DNA of 64,000 bases from Lachnotalea glycerini (GCF_003201285.1 NZ_QICS01000006.1:124001-188000); one strand, 5' to 3'. Shown: positions 35,691 to 45,986, numbered from the stretch's first letter. The notes: a model not told the origin generated them from the sequence alone. Made by a program: numbers and translations.

Positions 35691-35750
35691 AGGGTATGAT
35701 ACAAAGACAACCTGCAAAGTAAAGCTTTGCTTTGAAAGGAGAACATAAGC

Positions 35751-37142
35751 GTGGTTCATCAATACAAAAATAATGGTTACAATATTGTACTTGATGTCAA
35801 CAGCGGAGCGATTCATGTAGTTGATGATTTGGTTTATGATGTAATTGCATTATTGTGTGAAAACGCTTCTTTGGATGTTTCTCAATATATATCAGACCGT
35901 ACTTTTGAAAATGATTTGAACAATCATTTGAAAGGACACTATAGTAGAGAAGAAATTAAGGAAGCGATTCGTGATATTAAGGAATTAGTAGAGGATGAAT
36001 CCCTTTTTACTAAAGATATATATCAAGAATATATTATGGATTTTAAAAAGAGAAAGACAGTAGTGAAAGCGCTCTGTCTTCATATCGCCCATGATTGTAA
36101 TCTTGCCTGTAAATATTGCTTTGCAGAAGAGGGAGAATATCATGGTAAAAGAGCAATTATGAGCTATGAAGTCGGGAAGAAAGCATTGGATTTTCTGATT
36201 GCGAATTCTGGAAACAGAAAAAATCTGGAGGTGGACTTTTTTGGCGGCGAGCCTCTTATGAACTGGCAGGTGGTAAAAGACCTGGTTATATACGGAAGAG
36301 AACAGGAAGTAATACACGATAAAAAGTTTCGGTTTACACTAACTACAAATGGTGTTTTGCTAAATGAAGATATTTTGGAGTTTGCGAATCAAGAGATGAG
36401 CAACATTGTCTTAAGTATTGATGGAAGACCAGAGGTTCATGATTATATGCGTCCTTTTCGAAATGGGAAAGGAAGTTATGAGTTAATTATTCCTAAGTTT
36501 ATTAAGACGGCTGAAAGAAGAAATCAGACAAATTATTATGTAAGAGGTACCTTTACGCATCATAATCTGGATTTTTCCAATGATGTACTACATTTAGCTG
36601 ATTTGGGCTTTAAACAAATATCGGTAGAACCTGTTGTATCGGCAGACGAAGAAGAATATGCAATTAAGAAAGAGGATATTCCTCAGATATATGAAGAATA
36701 TGATAAGCTTGCCAAAGAAATGATACGAAGGGAAAAAGAAGGAAATGGATTTAATTTTTTCCATTTCATGATAGATTTAGAGGGTGGTCCTTGTGTTGCT
36801 AAACGTTTGTCAGGATGCGGTTCCGGGACAGAATATCTGGCGGTAACTCCATGGGGAGATTTGTATCCATGTCACCAGTTTGTGGGAGAGGAAGGCTTTC
36901 TCATGGGTAATGTGGAGGAAGGAGTTATAAATACAGAGATTCGGGACGAGTTTAAGCTTTGTAACGTCTATGCAAAGGACAAGTGTAAGAATTGTTTTGC
37001 AAGATTCTATTGCAGCGGAGGCTGCGCAGCTAATTCCTATAAGTTCCATGGCTCCATTACGGATGCTTATGATGTGGGCTGTGAGCTTCAAAGAAAAAGA
37101 ATAGAATGTGCAATCATGATAAAGGCTGCGTTGGCAGAATAA
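35751..37142 (+). CDS. scfB: SCIFF radical SAM maturase
   Basis: A 463-residue radical SAM enzyme with SPASM domain that forms thioether bridges in ScfA. The N-terminus (about 1-90) is the peptide-recognition domain, VVDDLVYDVIALL. The SAM cluster motif is CNLACKYCF (about 118-126). The C-terminal SPASM part holds several Cys: GGPCVAKRLSGCGSG, GDLYPCHQF and CKNCFARFYCSGGCAANS, for auxiliary clusters. The GTG start has AAAGGAG about 9 bases upstream. It follows scfA and precedes secDF, the usual clostridial neighbourhood, which suggests but does not prove export of the peptide. Confidence 0.95.
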   Translation: MVHQYKNNGYNIVLDVNSGAIHVVDDLVYDVIALLCENASLDVSQYISDRTFENDLNNHLKGHYSREEIKEAIRDIKELVEDESLFTKDIYQEYIMDFKKRKTVVKALCLHIAHDCNLACKYCFAEEGEYHGKRAIMSYEVGKKALDFLIANSGNRKNLEVDFFGGEPLMNWQVVKDLVIYGREQEVIHDKKFRFTLTTNGVLLNEDILEFANQEMSNIVLSIDGRPEVHDYMRPFRNGKGSYELIIPKFIKTAERRNQTNYYVRGTFTHHNLDFSNDVLHLADLGFKQISVEPVVSADEEEYAIKKEDIPQIYEEYDKLAKEMIRREKEGNGFNFFHFMIDLEGGPCVAKRLSGCGSGTEYLAVTPWGDLYPCHQFVGEEGFLMGNVEEGVINTEIRDEFKLCNVYAKDKCKNCFARFYCSGGCAANSYKFHGSITDAYDVGCELQRKRIECAIMIKAALAE

Positions 37143-37160
37143 AGAGAGAGAAGGGAAAAA

Positions 37161-39317
37161 ATGAAAAAAAACAAAGGCATACTAATCCTGGTTATTACTC
37201 TTTTCATTATAGTGGGGTTAGGTTTTACTTCAGCATTTGGTATAGGAAAAACGCATACTGGAGCTGCAAAGAATATTAATTTGGGGTTGGATTTGGCCGG
37301 TGGAGTAAGTATTACTTATCAGGCGGTCGGAGAAACTCCAACGGAAGAACAAATGAAAGATACTGTATATAAGCTGCAAAAACGTGTGGAAAACTATAGT
37401 ACAGAATCTGAGGTGTATCAAGAAGGCGATGATAGAATTAACGTAGAAATTCCTGGCGTTTCTGATGCAAATACAATTCTGGAAGAGCTAGGAAAGCCGG
37501 GTTCTCTTCAGTTTCAGGATACATCTGGAAACGTATTGTTGGAAGGCTCAGATATTGCAACTGCTGAGGCACAGATTACTCAGGACAATATGAAAAACAA
37601 AGAGTATGTTGTGGCATTGACTTTAACAGATGAGGGTGCGACTAAGTTTGCAGAGGCTACGGCAGCTAATCTGAATCAACAGATACCAATTGTATTTGAT
37701 GGCGAGGTGATAAGCTCTCCGGTTGTACAAACAACTATTACAGGAGGACAGGCGTCCATTACCGGTATGGAGAGCTATGAAGCTGCTGAAACACTTGCTT
37801 CCACGATCCGAATTGGTTCCCTTAAGGTGGAGCTTGAGGAACTTCGCTCTAATGTAGTTGGAGCTAGATTGGGACAGGAGGCAATTAAGACAAGCTTGAC
37901 GGCCGGAGCAATTGGCTTGGCTTTGGTTATTATCTTTATGTGTGCAGTATATTGGCTGCCAGGATTGGCTTCTGGGATTGCACTTTTATTTTATATTACA
38001 TTAGAACTTGTTATATTAAACGCATTTGATATCACATTGACTCTTCCGGGTATAGCAGGAATTATTCTTTCTATTGGTATGGCAGTGGATGCCAATGTTA
38101 TTATATTTGCTCGTGTAAGAGAAGAACTGACAGCAGGAAAATCAGTTCGTACTGCTATTGATGTTGGATTTAAGAAAGCAATGTCAGCAATTATAGATGG
38201 AAATATTACAACATTAATTGCAGCAATTGTATTAGGGTTAAAGGGAACCGGTACTGTTAAAGGTTTTGCACAGACGCTTGCCATGGGAGTAGTTTTATCC
38301 ATGTTCACAGCATTAATTATATCAAAATATATTATGAGAGCACTCTATGCAATTGGTTTTCAGGATGTTAAATATTACGGTATGCAAAAGGAAAGAAAAA
38401 CAATTAATTTCTTGAGCAAAAAGTATTTATGCATGGCAATTGCTGTATTAGTTATTATTGCTGGTTTTGGTATGATGGCTCTGAATCAGTCTCAAAATAA
38501 AGGAACCTTAAATTTTAGTCTGGAATTTATCGGTGGTACATCCTCTAATGTCACCTTTAATGAGGAATTATCTTTGGAGGATATAGAACAGAACGTTAAA
38601 CCTTTAGTGGAATCTGTAACGAATGACGGAGCAATTCAAACACAAAAGGTCACAGGTACGAATCAAGTAATTATTAAAACGAGAGAATTGAATGTAGAGG
38701 AACGAGAATCCTTGAACAATAAGCTGATAGAGAAATTTGGTATTGATAAGAGCCTGATTACGGTTGAAAGCATCAGCTCAACAATAAGCTCTGAAATGAA
38801 GAGTGATGCTTTGGTAGCTGTTATTATTTCTACTATTTGTATGCTTATTTATATTTGGTTTCGATTTAAAGATATTCGGTTTGCAACGAGTGCGGTAATT
38901 GCATTAATTAATGACGTTCTAGCAGTATTAGCTTTTTATGCAATCTCAAGGGTTTCTGTTGGAGGAACGTTTATTGCTTGTATGCTTACAATTGTTGGTT
39001 ATTCTATTAATGCTACCATTGTAATATTTGACAGAATCAGAGAAAATCTAACTATTATGTCAGAGAAAAAGGATGGCTTGGAGCTCATTGTAAATATCAG
39101 CATTACTCAAACATTAACAAGAAGCATTTATACCTCCTTTACTACGTTTATCACCATATTTGTATTATATATTCTTGGTGTAACTGCAATCAAGGAATTT
39201 GCGCTTCCGTTAATTGTGGGAATTGTATATGGTGCATTTTCTTCTGTATGTATAACAGGTGCATTGTGGTATTTGTTTAAGACAAAATTAGTAAGTAAAA
39301 AAAATATTCGAAAATAA
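37161..39317 (+). CDS. secDF: Fused SecDF protein-export membrane protein
   Basis: SecDF uses proton or sodium flow to aid protein export with SecYEG. At 718 residues it is a SecD-SecF fusion: TM1 near 5-24, the SecD periplasmic P1 domain (about 35-230), LGLDLAGGVSITY, and a helical part with VGARLGQEAIKTSL and GMAVDANVIIFARVREEL. The SecF half starts about 415 with LNFSLEFIGGTSSNVTF and ends with VGYSINATIVIFDRIREN. The fused form is like Bacillus. It starts 18 bases after scfB. Confidence 0.95.
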   Translation: MKKNKGILILVITLFIIVGLGFTSAFGIGKTHTGAAKNINLGLDLAGGVSITYQAVGETPTEEQMKDTVYKLQKRVENYSTESEVYQEGDDRINVEIPGVSDANTILEELGKPGSLQFQDTSGNVLLEGSDIATAEAQITQDNMKNKEYVVALTLTDEGATKFAEATAANLNQQIPIVFDGEVISSPVVQTTITGGQASITGMESYEAAETLASTIRIGSLKVELEELRSNVVGARLGQEAIKTSLTAGAIGLALVIIFMCAVYWLPGLASGIALLFYITLELVILNAFDITLTLPGIAGIILSIGMAVDANVIIFARVREELTAGKSVRTAIDVGFKKAMSAIIDGNITTLIAAIVLGLKGTGTVKGFAQTLAMGVVLSMFTALIISKYIMRALYAIGFQDVKYYGMQKERKTINFLSKKYLCMAIAVLVIIAGFGMMALNQSQNKGTLNFSLEFIGGTSSNVTFNEELSLEDIEQNVKPLVESVTNDGAIQTQKVTGTNQVIIKTRELNVEERESLNNKLIEKFGIDKSLITVESISSTISSEMKSDALVAVIISTICMLIYIWFRFKDIRFATSAVIALINDVLAVLAFYAISRVSVGGTFIACMLTIVGYSINATIVIFDRIRENLTIMSEKKDGLELIVNISITQTLTRSIYTSFTTFITIFVLYILGVTAIKEFALPLIVGIVYGAFSSVCITGALWYLFKTKLVSKKNIRK

Positions 39318-39551
39318 ATACATTATCGTTTGACTGGAGTTGAATGATTCACAATATAGATCAATAATTTTATATTAAGGGAATGAAGTTCTCCCTAGGA
39401 ATACCTAAACCGCAAAAATGCTGATGACTTCTATGATAAAATAATAAAGAGATTCTTTATTAGATGATTCATAGTGAGCGTTGGCTTTTTTGTTGTATTA
39501 TTTTCAATGAATGATACAAATAAATTAATGAAAGAGTAAGGGAGGATATTT

Positions 39552-40727
39552 ATGTTAACTAGTATAGCAATTATTTTTTTATTTGGTTTGGTACTTGGTT
39601 CGGTTTTTAATAAATTAAAGCTTCCAAGTCTTTTGGGAATGATTATAACGGGCATTGTCATAAGTCCATATGCATTTAATATGTTGGACTCATCCATACT
39701 TTTGATATCTGCTGATTTAAGAAAAGCTGCATTAGTCATTATTTTAACCAGGGCAGGATTGACATTGGATATTGAAGATTTAAAAAAAGTAGGCAGACCT
39801 GCAATATTAATGTGTTTTGTGCCGGCTTGTTTTGAAATAGGAGCAGTTGTATTGATTGGAACTCAAGTATTTGAAATGAGTGTGCTTGATACAGCTATTA
39901 TGGGAAGCGTGATTGCGGCTGTGTCACCTGCAGTTGTAGTACCAAGAATGATTCGCTTGATAGATGAGGGATATGGAAAAGAGCATAGTATACCTCAGCT
40001 TATTTTAGCGGGAGCATCGGTAGATGATGTATTTGTTATAGTAATCTTTACAGCACTGATTTCATTGGCATCTGGCGAACATGTTTCTATTATGAGTTTT
40101 ATACAGATTCCGATATCAATTGTAGTAGGAATTTTGATTGGAATCATAGCCGGCTTAGGATTAACAAAGGTTTTTCGAAGTTATCATATGAGAGACTCTG
40201 TTAAGGTGATAATACTATTAAGCGTATCATTTCTATTACTAGAGTGTGAGAAAAGGCTTGATGGAATTGTACCAATGTCAGGCTTACTAGCCGTTATGAG
40301 TACAGGAATAACCATATATCAAAGTGCTCGAGAAGTGGCATCACGACTTTCGATTAAATATAATAAACTTTGGATAGCGGCGGAAGTATTATTGTTTGTT
40401 TTGGTTGGTGCAACTGTTGATATTCGTTATGCAATAGAAGCAGGAGTCGTGGCAATTATAATCGTTCTTGGTGCATTGCTTTTTAGAATGCTTGGTGTCT
40501 TTACCTGCCTGATCAAAACAAAATTATCGGTGAAAGAAAAAATTTTTTGTATGGTAGCGTATACACCGAAAGCTACGGTACAGGCAGCGATTGGAAGTAT
40601 ACCGCTTGCAATGGCACTACCTTGCGGGCAGCAGGTATTGACGGTAGCGGTAATGTCGATTTTAATTACTGCCCCATTTGGAGCAATATGCATGGATAAT
40701 AGTTACAAAAAATTACTGCAAAAATAG
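39552..40727 (+). CDS. Cation:proton antiporter, CPA2/NhaP-like membrane protein
   Basis: A 391-residue hydrophobic protein with about 11-12 membrane helices. Family features: FGLVLGSVFNKLKLPSLLGMIITGI near the N-terminus, LTRAGLTLDIEDLKKVGRPA, and GSVIAAVSPAVVVPRMIRLIDEG, typical of the Na+/H+ exchanger superfamily (CPA). The conserved SVDDVFVI region carries the two acidic residues expected for ion transport. The ion, Na+ or K+, is not shown. AGGGAGG precedes the ATG. It is alone, without an operon partner or TrkA-type regulatory domain. Confidence 0.88.
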   Translation: MLTSIAIIFLFGLVLGSVFNKLKLPSLLGMIITGIVISPYAFNMLDSSILLISADLRKAALVIILTRAGLTLDIEDLKKVGRPAILMCFVPACFEIGAVVLIGTQVFEMSVLDTAIMGSVIAAVSPAVVVPRMIRLIDEGYGKEHSIPQLILAGASVDDVFVIVIFTALISLASGEHVSIMSFIQIPISIVVGILIGIIAGLGLTKVFRSYHMRDSVKVIILLSVSFLLLECEKRLDGIVPMSGLLAVMSTGITIYQSAREVASRLSIKYNKLWIAAEVLLFVLVGATVDIRYAIEAGVVAIIIVLGALLFRMLGVFTCLIKTKLSVKEKIFCMVAYTPKATVQAAIGSIPLAMALPCGQQVLTVAVMSILITAPFGAICMDNSYKKLLQK

Positions 40728-40885
40728 AAGTAGAAAAATGAGAAGAAAGTTCTAGTACAGTTATATTGATTCTTCTTGTCAAATTTGGTAAAATGATACT
40801 AACTATCAATTAATGTCTGTAGACCAACGATTGTACGTAAGTTTAGAAAGGCATGGAAGCCAGGTTTAATCAAAGGAGTGATTTT

Positions 40886-41635
40886 ATGGCAACAATCAGT
40901 CAGATGGTTAGTTATAGCTTTAACAGCTATACCACTAACTCAAATAGCTCTACCGATTCTAATAGTGCGATTTTAAGTGATTATGCAAGTATTAAGAACG
41001 GAAGCTATAAGAAGCTTCTAAAAGCGTATTACAAAAGTATGCAGGAGTCAGATAGCGATTCATCGACTTCTACCAGCACGGATTCCACTAAGACGATAAC
41101 CTCTGTTCAAAGTGCCGCTGCTAGTCTGGGAGATTCGTCAGATACGTTAACGGCCAAGGGAAGCAAGTCCATATTTAAACAAAGAGAAATTACAACAACG
41201 GATTCATCAGGGGATAAGATAACGACAACGGGATACGACAACGATGCAATTTATAAGGCGGTAAATGAATTTGTGAGCGACTATAATACAATGATAGAAG
41301 AAGGAGCAAATGCAGAATCTACTTCTATATTAAAATCCACCTTATCCATGACAAGACTATCTAAGACCAACGAAAGTTTATTAAAGCAGGTTGGTATTAC
41401 AGTGGGCAGTAATAATAAGTTATCAATTGATGAAGGCACCTTTAAGAAAGCGGACATGAGTACAGTTAAAACTCTTTTTAACGGCTCAAATTCTTATGCT
41501 GCCAATGTATCAGCAAAGGCATCTAAGATAAAGAGTGCAGCCGTTTTGGAATCTTTAAAGGCGAATACTTATACAGATAAGGCAAGCTACAGCAACAACT
41601 ATTCAACAGGTAATTTATTTAGCAGTTTGTTTTAA
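40886..41635 (+). CDS. FliD-like Ser/Thr-rich protein of unknown function
   Basis: A 249-residue protein starting at the ATG at 40886, with AAAGGAG 7 bases upstream. It has no signal peptide or membrane helix. An N-terminal region is rich in Ser, Thr, Asn and Tyr, then a helical part. The second half resembles the C-terminal region of the flagellar cap protein FliD: AVNEFVSDYNTMIEEG, LLKQVGITVGSNNKLSIDE and VKTLFNGSNSYAANVSAKAS. It lacks the rest of FliD, and no flagellar gene is nearby. A relative of FliD secreted by the flagellar apparatus, or a shed fragment with a new role, are the candidates. Confidence 0.55.
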   Translation: MATISQMVSYSFNSYTTNSNSSTDSNSAILSDYASIKNGSYKKLLKAYYKSMQESDSDSSTSTSTDSTKTITSVQSAAASLGDSSDTLTAKGSKSIFKQREITTTDSSGDKITTTGYDNDAIYKAVNEFVSDYNTMIEEGANAESTSILKSTLSMTRLSKTNESLLKQVGITVGSNNKLSIDEGTFKKADMSTVKTLFNGSNSYAANVSAKASKIKSAAVLESLKANTYTDKASYSNNYSTGNLFSSLF

Positions 41636-41645
41636 TAGAAAGAAA

Positions 41646-41697
41646 AAAGGGCTGGGCTAAGCTGAGTTAAATCAGGGTTGCGCAGTTCTTTTTATAT
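41646..41697 (+). terminator. Weak terminator after the FliD-like gene
   Basis: AAGGGCTG pairs with CAGTTCTT (with G-U pairs) around a smaller internal CTGA/TCAG stem; TTTTT follows. Imperfect. Confidence 0.45.
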
Positions 41698-41800
41698 TTG
41701 CATCATTTATCCAGATATGTTATTCTATTAAATATGGTTAAAATCTGGCTTTGCATAGTAAAGAAAGCCAATGTCACTGCATGAATCAGGAGGAACTAGG

Positions 41801-43270
41801 TTGATTGAATTAGCGAAATTATTAGAACGTGTAGATTATCAATGTATTCAAGGAGACATTAATATACAGGTAGATAAAATTATATACGATTCGCGCAAGG
41901 TAGAACAAAACTCCTTGTTTTTTTGTGTACCAGGAACAGTGGTAGATGGGCATAAATTTGCGAATGATGCGATAGGAAAAGGCGCTACGGTATTAGTTGT
42001 AGAAAGAGAAATTACAGTTTTTTCACCTGCTGTCATTATCAAAGTTGATAATGTGAGAAAAGCAATGGCAGTCATTTCGGCTGCCTATTTTGACTATCCG
42101 GCAGATAAGCTTAAGGTAATCGGAGTAACGGGTACTAAGGGTAAGACAACAACGACATACATGGTAAAGTCGATTCTTGAAAGTGCAGGACATAAGGTAG
42201 GGTTGATTGGAACAATAGAGGCTATTATTGGAGACAAAGTCATACCAGCAAACAATACAACGCCAGAGTCTTTTATTGTCCAACAATATTTCAGGAGAAT
42301 GATTGAGGAAGGCTGTAACATTGCAGTGATGGAGGTATCCTCACAAGGGCTTATGATGCATCGCGTTGATGGTTTTACCTTTGAATTTGGTATTTTTACC
42401 AATATTGAACCAGATCACATTGGACCAAATGAGCATGAAAGCTTTGAGGAATACATGGCCTGCAAGGGACTTTTGTTTCAGCAGTGTAAGAGAGGTATTG
42501 TTAATATTGATGATAAACATGCATTGGACGTGCTGAAAGGGCATACTTGTTTGGTTGAAACCTTTGGCTTTTCAGAGAAAGCAGATTTAAGAGCAGCAAA
42601 TACACAGCTCGTATCTAGACCAGGTTATCTTGGGGTAGCATATCAAGTATCGGGGCTTATGAACTTTGAAGTTGAAATTGATGTACCAGGTAAATTCAGT
42701 GTATATAACTCGCTGACTGCGATTGCGATATGCAGACATTTCAATGTTAAGACAGACATTATCAGGGAAGCGCTTAAGACAGCTCAGGTTAAAGGAAGAA
42801 TTGAGATGGTAAAAGTATCAGATGAATTTACATTGATGATTGATTATGCCCATAATGCAATGAGTTTAGAAAGTCTTCTGACAACCTTGAAAGATTATAA
42901 TCCCAAAAGATTAGTTTGTTTGTTTGGATGCGGAGGCAACCGATCTAAGCTTAGGCGTTATGAAATGGGAGAAGTATCAGGCAAGTTTTCTGATTTAACG
43001 ATTATTACATCGGACAATCCAAGAGATGAAGAACCGCAGGAGATTATCAATGATATTAAGATTGGTATAGGAAAGACGTCAGGAAAATATATTGAAATCA
43101 TAGACAGAAAAGAAGCCATTGCCTATGTGATTGACAATGGAAAGCCGGGTGATGTTATAGTTTTGGCCGGGAAAGGTCATGAGGACTATCAGGAAATAAA
43201 AGGCATAAAATACCCTATGGATGAAAGAATTATAATTCAGGATATTTTAGAGGAAAGAAAGAGCAGGTAA
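41801..43270 (+). CDS. murE: UDP-N-acetylmuramoyl-tripeptide synthetase (meso-DAP type)
   Basis: MurE adds the third amino acid of the peptidoglycan stem. I chose the TTG at 41801, 7 bases after AGGAGG, giving IELAKLLERV; the ATG at 41771 has no ribosome site. It is 489 residues. The ATP loop is GVTGTKGKTTTT, with NTTPES, and DNPRDEEP as the substrate motif, DNPR being the meso-diaminopimelate signature. It lies upstream of priA-def-fmt rather than in the division cluster to the right, so it is separate from mraZ-ftsL. Confidence 0.95.
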   Translation: MIELAKLLERVDYQCIQGDINIQVDKIIYDSRKVEQNSLFFCVPGTVVDGHKFANDAIGKGATVLVVEREITVFSPAVIIKVDNVRKAMAVISAAYFDYPADKLKVIGVTGTKGKTTTTYMVKSILESAGHKVGLIGTIEAIIGDKVIPANNTTPESFIVQQYFRRMIEEGCNIAVMEVSSQGLMMHRVDGFTFEFGIFTNIEPDHIGPNEHESFEEYMACKGLLFQQCKRGIVNIDDKHALDVLKGHTCLVETFGFSEKADLRAANTQLVSRPGYLGVAYQVSGLMNFEVEIDVPGKFSVYNSLTAIAICRHFNVKTDIIREALKTAQVKGRIEMVKVSDEFTLMIDYAHNAMSLESLLTTLKDYNPKRLVCLFGCGGNRSKLRRYEMGEVSGKFSDLTIITSDNPRDEEPQEIINDIKIGIGKTSGKYIEIIDRKEAIAYVIDNGKPGDVIVLAGKGHEDYQEIKGIKYPMDERIIIQDILEERKSR

Positions 43271-43274
43271 ATTC

Positions 43275-45500
43275 ATGTTTGCTAATATCATTATTGATAT
43301 TTCTCATGAAAAATTAGACAGAACATTTCAATATGCCATACCACTAGAATTAGAAAGTAAGATTTCAGTGGGTATGGAAGTTGAAATTCCCTTTGGCAAT
43401 GCAAATCGTTTGATCAAGGGATACGTATTAGAGCTGACAAAAGTTCCTGAATTTGATATAAGTAAGATAAAACCAATTCATAGTATACTAAAAAACAGTG
43501 TTATGATAGAGGCTCAGCTTATATTATTAGCAGGATGGATGAAAGAGCAATATGGCGGAACTATGATTCAGGCTTTAAAAACAGTAATTCCTGTTAAGCA
43601 AAAGATGAAATCAAAGGAAAAAAGATGCATCAGACTATTACTGGATGAAGATGCAGCAAAGGCTCAATTAGAGATATATCAAAGAAAAAAGAATACAGCA
43701 AGATTACGATTACTTTCCGAATTGATTACAACAAAAGTTTTAGATTATGAGTTGGTTACGAATAAGTTGAATGTGTCATCAGCAGTTATTAAGGCACTAA
43801 AAGAACAAGGTATTTTAGAGGTTGAATCTGAGCAAATATACAGAAATCCTGTCAATATGCAAAAGAAAAATGTACCTGAGATTCAATTAAATGAGAAACA
43901 ACTATATATAGTGGATGCCATAACAAAGGATTATCGCAATGGGGTAAGAAATACTTATTGTATTTATGGCATTACCGGAAGCGGTAAGACGGAAGTTTAT
44001 ATGAAGCTGATTAAAAAAGCAGTAGAGCAGGGACTTCAAGCAATTGTGCTGATTCCGGAAATATCCTTAACCTATCAAACGGTAATGCGTTTTTATCAGC
44101 AATTTGGTGAGAGAGTATCAATTATTAATTCAAGGCTTTCAACCGGTGAGAGATACGACCAGTTTGAGAGAGCTAAAAATGGTGAAATAGACGTTATGAT
44201 TGGACCAAGGTCCGCATTATTTACACCATTTCGTAAGCTGGGCTTTATTATCATTGATGAGGAACACGAAGGCAGCTATAAAAGTGAAACGGTTCCTAAA
44301 TATCATGCAAGAGAGACTGCAATAGCAAGAGCCAAAATGGCAGGAGCAAGTGTAATTTTAGGTTCGGCTACGCCTTCTGTAGATGCCTATTATAAGGCAA
44401 AAAAAGGAGAATATCAGTTACTTACTTTAACAAGCAGAACAAGTCAAAGTGAGCTCCCAAGTGTATATACAGTTGATTTAAGAGAAGAACTTAAGGCTGG
44501 CAACCGTTCTATATTAAGTAGAAAGCTCAGAATACTCATGGAAGAACGATTAAGCAAAAAAGAGCAGATCATGCTTTTTATTAATAGAAGAGGGTATGCA
44601 GGTTTTGTGTCGTGCAGAGCTTGCGGGCATGTAATGAAATGTCCACATTGTGATGTTTCATTATCCTCACATAATAATGGTAAATTAATCTGCCATTACT
44701 GCGGATATGAAGAAAAAATGGTAAAGCTATGTCCGAACTGCGGCTCTAAATATATTGGAGGCTTTCGGGCTGGAACACAGCAAATTGAAGAAATTGTTAA
44801 AAAAGAGTATCCCAATGCAAAAATTTTGCGTATGGATATGGATACAACGAAATCAAAGGATGGTCATGCCAAGATATTATCCGCATTTGCGAATGGAGAG
44901 GCAGATATATTAATTGGTACGCAAATGATTGTAAAAGGACATGATTTCCACAATGTAACGCTGGTAGGAGTTTTGGCTGCTGATTTATCGTTATATTCGA
45001 ATGATTACCGCTGCTCTGAGCGAACTTTTCAACTTTTGACACAGGCAGCAGGAAGAGCAGGCAGAGGAACAAAAGCGGGTGAGGTAGTAATACAAACCTA
45101 TAGTCCCAGTCATTACAGTGTATTGGCTGCAGAGCATCAGGATTATGAAGAATTTTATAATCAGGAGATGTCCTATCGAAGCATTGCGGGTTATCCTCCT
45201 GCTTCTAATATGCTTGCAATACTTATTACATCAAAGGAAGAAGAACGTGCTGACAATGCGGCACTTTTATTAAAACAGCAAATTGATTTACAAATGATTA
45301 AGGGGCTTGCTGCCATTGGTCCTAGTGATTGTACGATAGCAAAAATAAATGATATTTATAAAAAGGTTATTTATGTTAAGCAAAATGAGTATGATAAGCT
45401 GGTGATGGTCAAAAATAGTTTAGAGCAATATATTAACAACAATGATAGATACAAAAACATAAATGTTCAGTTTGATTTTAATCCAATGAACACATATTAA
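43275..45500 (+). CDS. priA: Primosomal protein N' (PriA helicase)
   Basis: PriA restarts stalled replication forks. The 741-residue protein has an N-terminal DNA-binding domain, the helicase Walker A GITGSGKTEVYMKL (about residues 234-247), DEEHEGSYKS (motif II) and GSATPSVDAY. A zinc-binding region with CRACGHVMKCPHCDVSL and CHYCGYE...CPNCGSK follows. C-terminal motifs are GRAGRGTKAGEV-like. It is 4 bases after murE and 12 before def. Confidence 0.96.
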   Translation: MFANIIIDISHEKLDRTFQYAIPLELESKISVGMEVEIPFGNANRLIKGYVLELTKVPEFDISKIKPIHSILKNSVMIEAQLILLAGWMKEQYGGTMIQALKTVIPVKQKMKSKEKRCIRLLLDEDAAKAQLEIYQRKKNTARLRLLSELITTKVLDYELVTNKLNVSSAVIKALKEQGILEVESEQIYRNPVNMQKKNVPEIQLNEKQLYIVDAITKDYRNGVRNTYCIYGITGSGKTEVYMKLIKKAVEQGLQAIVLIPEISLTYQTVMRFYQQFGERVSIINSRLSTGERYDQFERAKNGEIDVMIGPRSALFTPFRKLGFIIIDEEHEGSYKSETVPKYHARETAIARAKMAGASVILGSATPSVDAYYKAKKGEYQLLTLTSRTSQSELPSVYTVDLREELKAGNRSILSRKLRILMEERLSKKEQIMLFINRRGYAGFVSCRACGHVMKCPHCDVSLSSHNNGKLICHYCGYEEKMVKLCPNCGSKYIGGFRAGTQQIEEIVKKEYPNAKILRMDMDTTKSKDGHAKILSAFANGEADILIGTQMIVKGHDFHNVTLVGVLAADLSLYSNDYRCSERTFQLLTQAAGRAGRGTKAGEVVIQTYSPSHYSVLAAEHQDYEEFYNQEMSYRSIAGYPPASNMLAILITSKEEERADNAALLLKQQIDLQMIKGLAAIGPSDCTIAKINDIYKKVIYVKQNEYDKLVMVKNSLEQYINNNDRYKNINVQFDFNPMNTY

Positions 45501-45512
45501 AGGAGAATCGTT

Positions 45513-45986
45513 ATGGCACTAAGAAAAATAAGAGAATTGGGAGATAATTGCTTAAGAAAGAAATGTCGTGAAGTGACCGAAATAACGCCAAGAATTCTGG
45601 AGTTAATTGAGGATATGTTTGATACGATGTACGAAGCATACGGAGTTGGTCTTGCTGCATCGCAGGTTGGAGTACTGAAACGCATAGTCGTAATAGATAC
45701 AGGAGATGATCCCATTGTCTTGATTAATCCGGTTATTTTGGAAACCTCAGGTCAACAGACAGGTGACGAAGGCTGCCTTAGTGTTCCGGGAAAGTCAGGA
45801 GTGGTTACAAGACCAAATTATGCTAAGGTGAAAGCTTTTGATACGGAAATGAATGAATTCGAATTAGAAGGAACAGAGCTGCTTGCAAGAGCAATTTGCC
45901 ATGAATGCGACCATTTGGATGGTATTATGTATGTAGATAAGGTGGAAGGCGAATTGCATGATGTAGGAGCTGAAGAGGAGGAGTAA
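45513..45986 (+). CDS. def: Peptide deformylase
   Basis: Def removes the formyl group from nascent proteins. The 157-residue enzyme has all three motifs: GVGLAASQVG, EGCLSVPG with the metal Cys, and HECDHLDG with the metal His pair and catalytic Glu. AAAGGAG precedes the ATG. It sits next to fmt, its functional opposite. Confidence 0.97.
   Translation: MALRKIRELGDNCLRKKCREVTEITPRILELIEDMFDTMYEAYGVGLAASQVGVLKRIVVIDTGDDPIVLINPVILETSGQQTGDEGCLSVPGKSGVVTRPNYAKVKAFDTEMNEFELEGTELLARAICHECDHLDGIMYVDKVEGELHDVGAEEEE

Noticed and set aside
39442-39462. Palindrome TAATAAAGA-GAT-TCTTTATTA before the antiporter
   Set aside because: It is AT-only and short, has no T-tract, and such palindromes arise easily by chance in this DNA.
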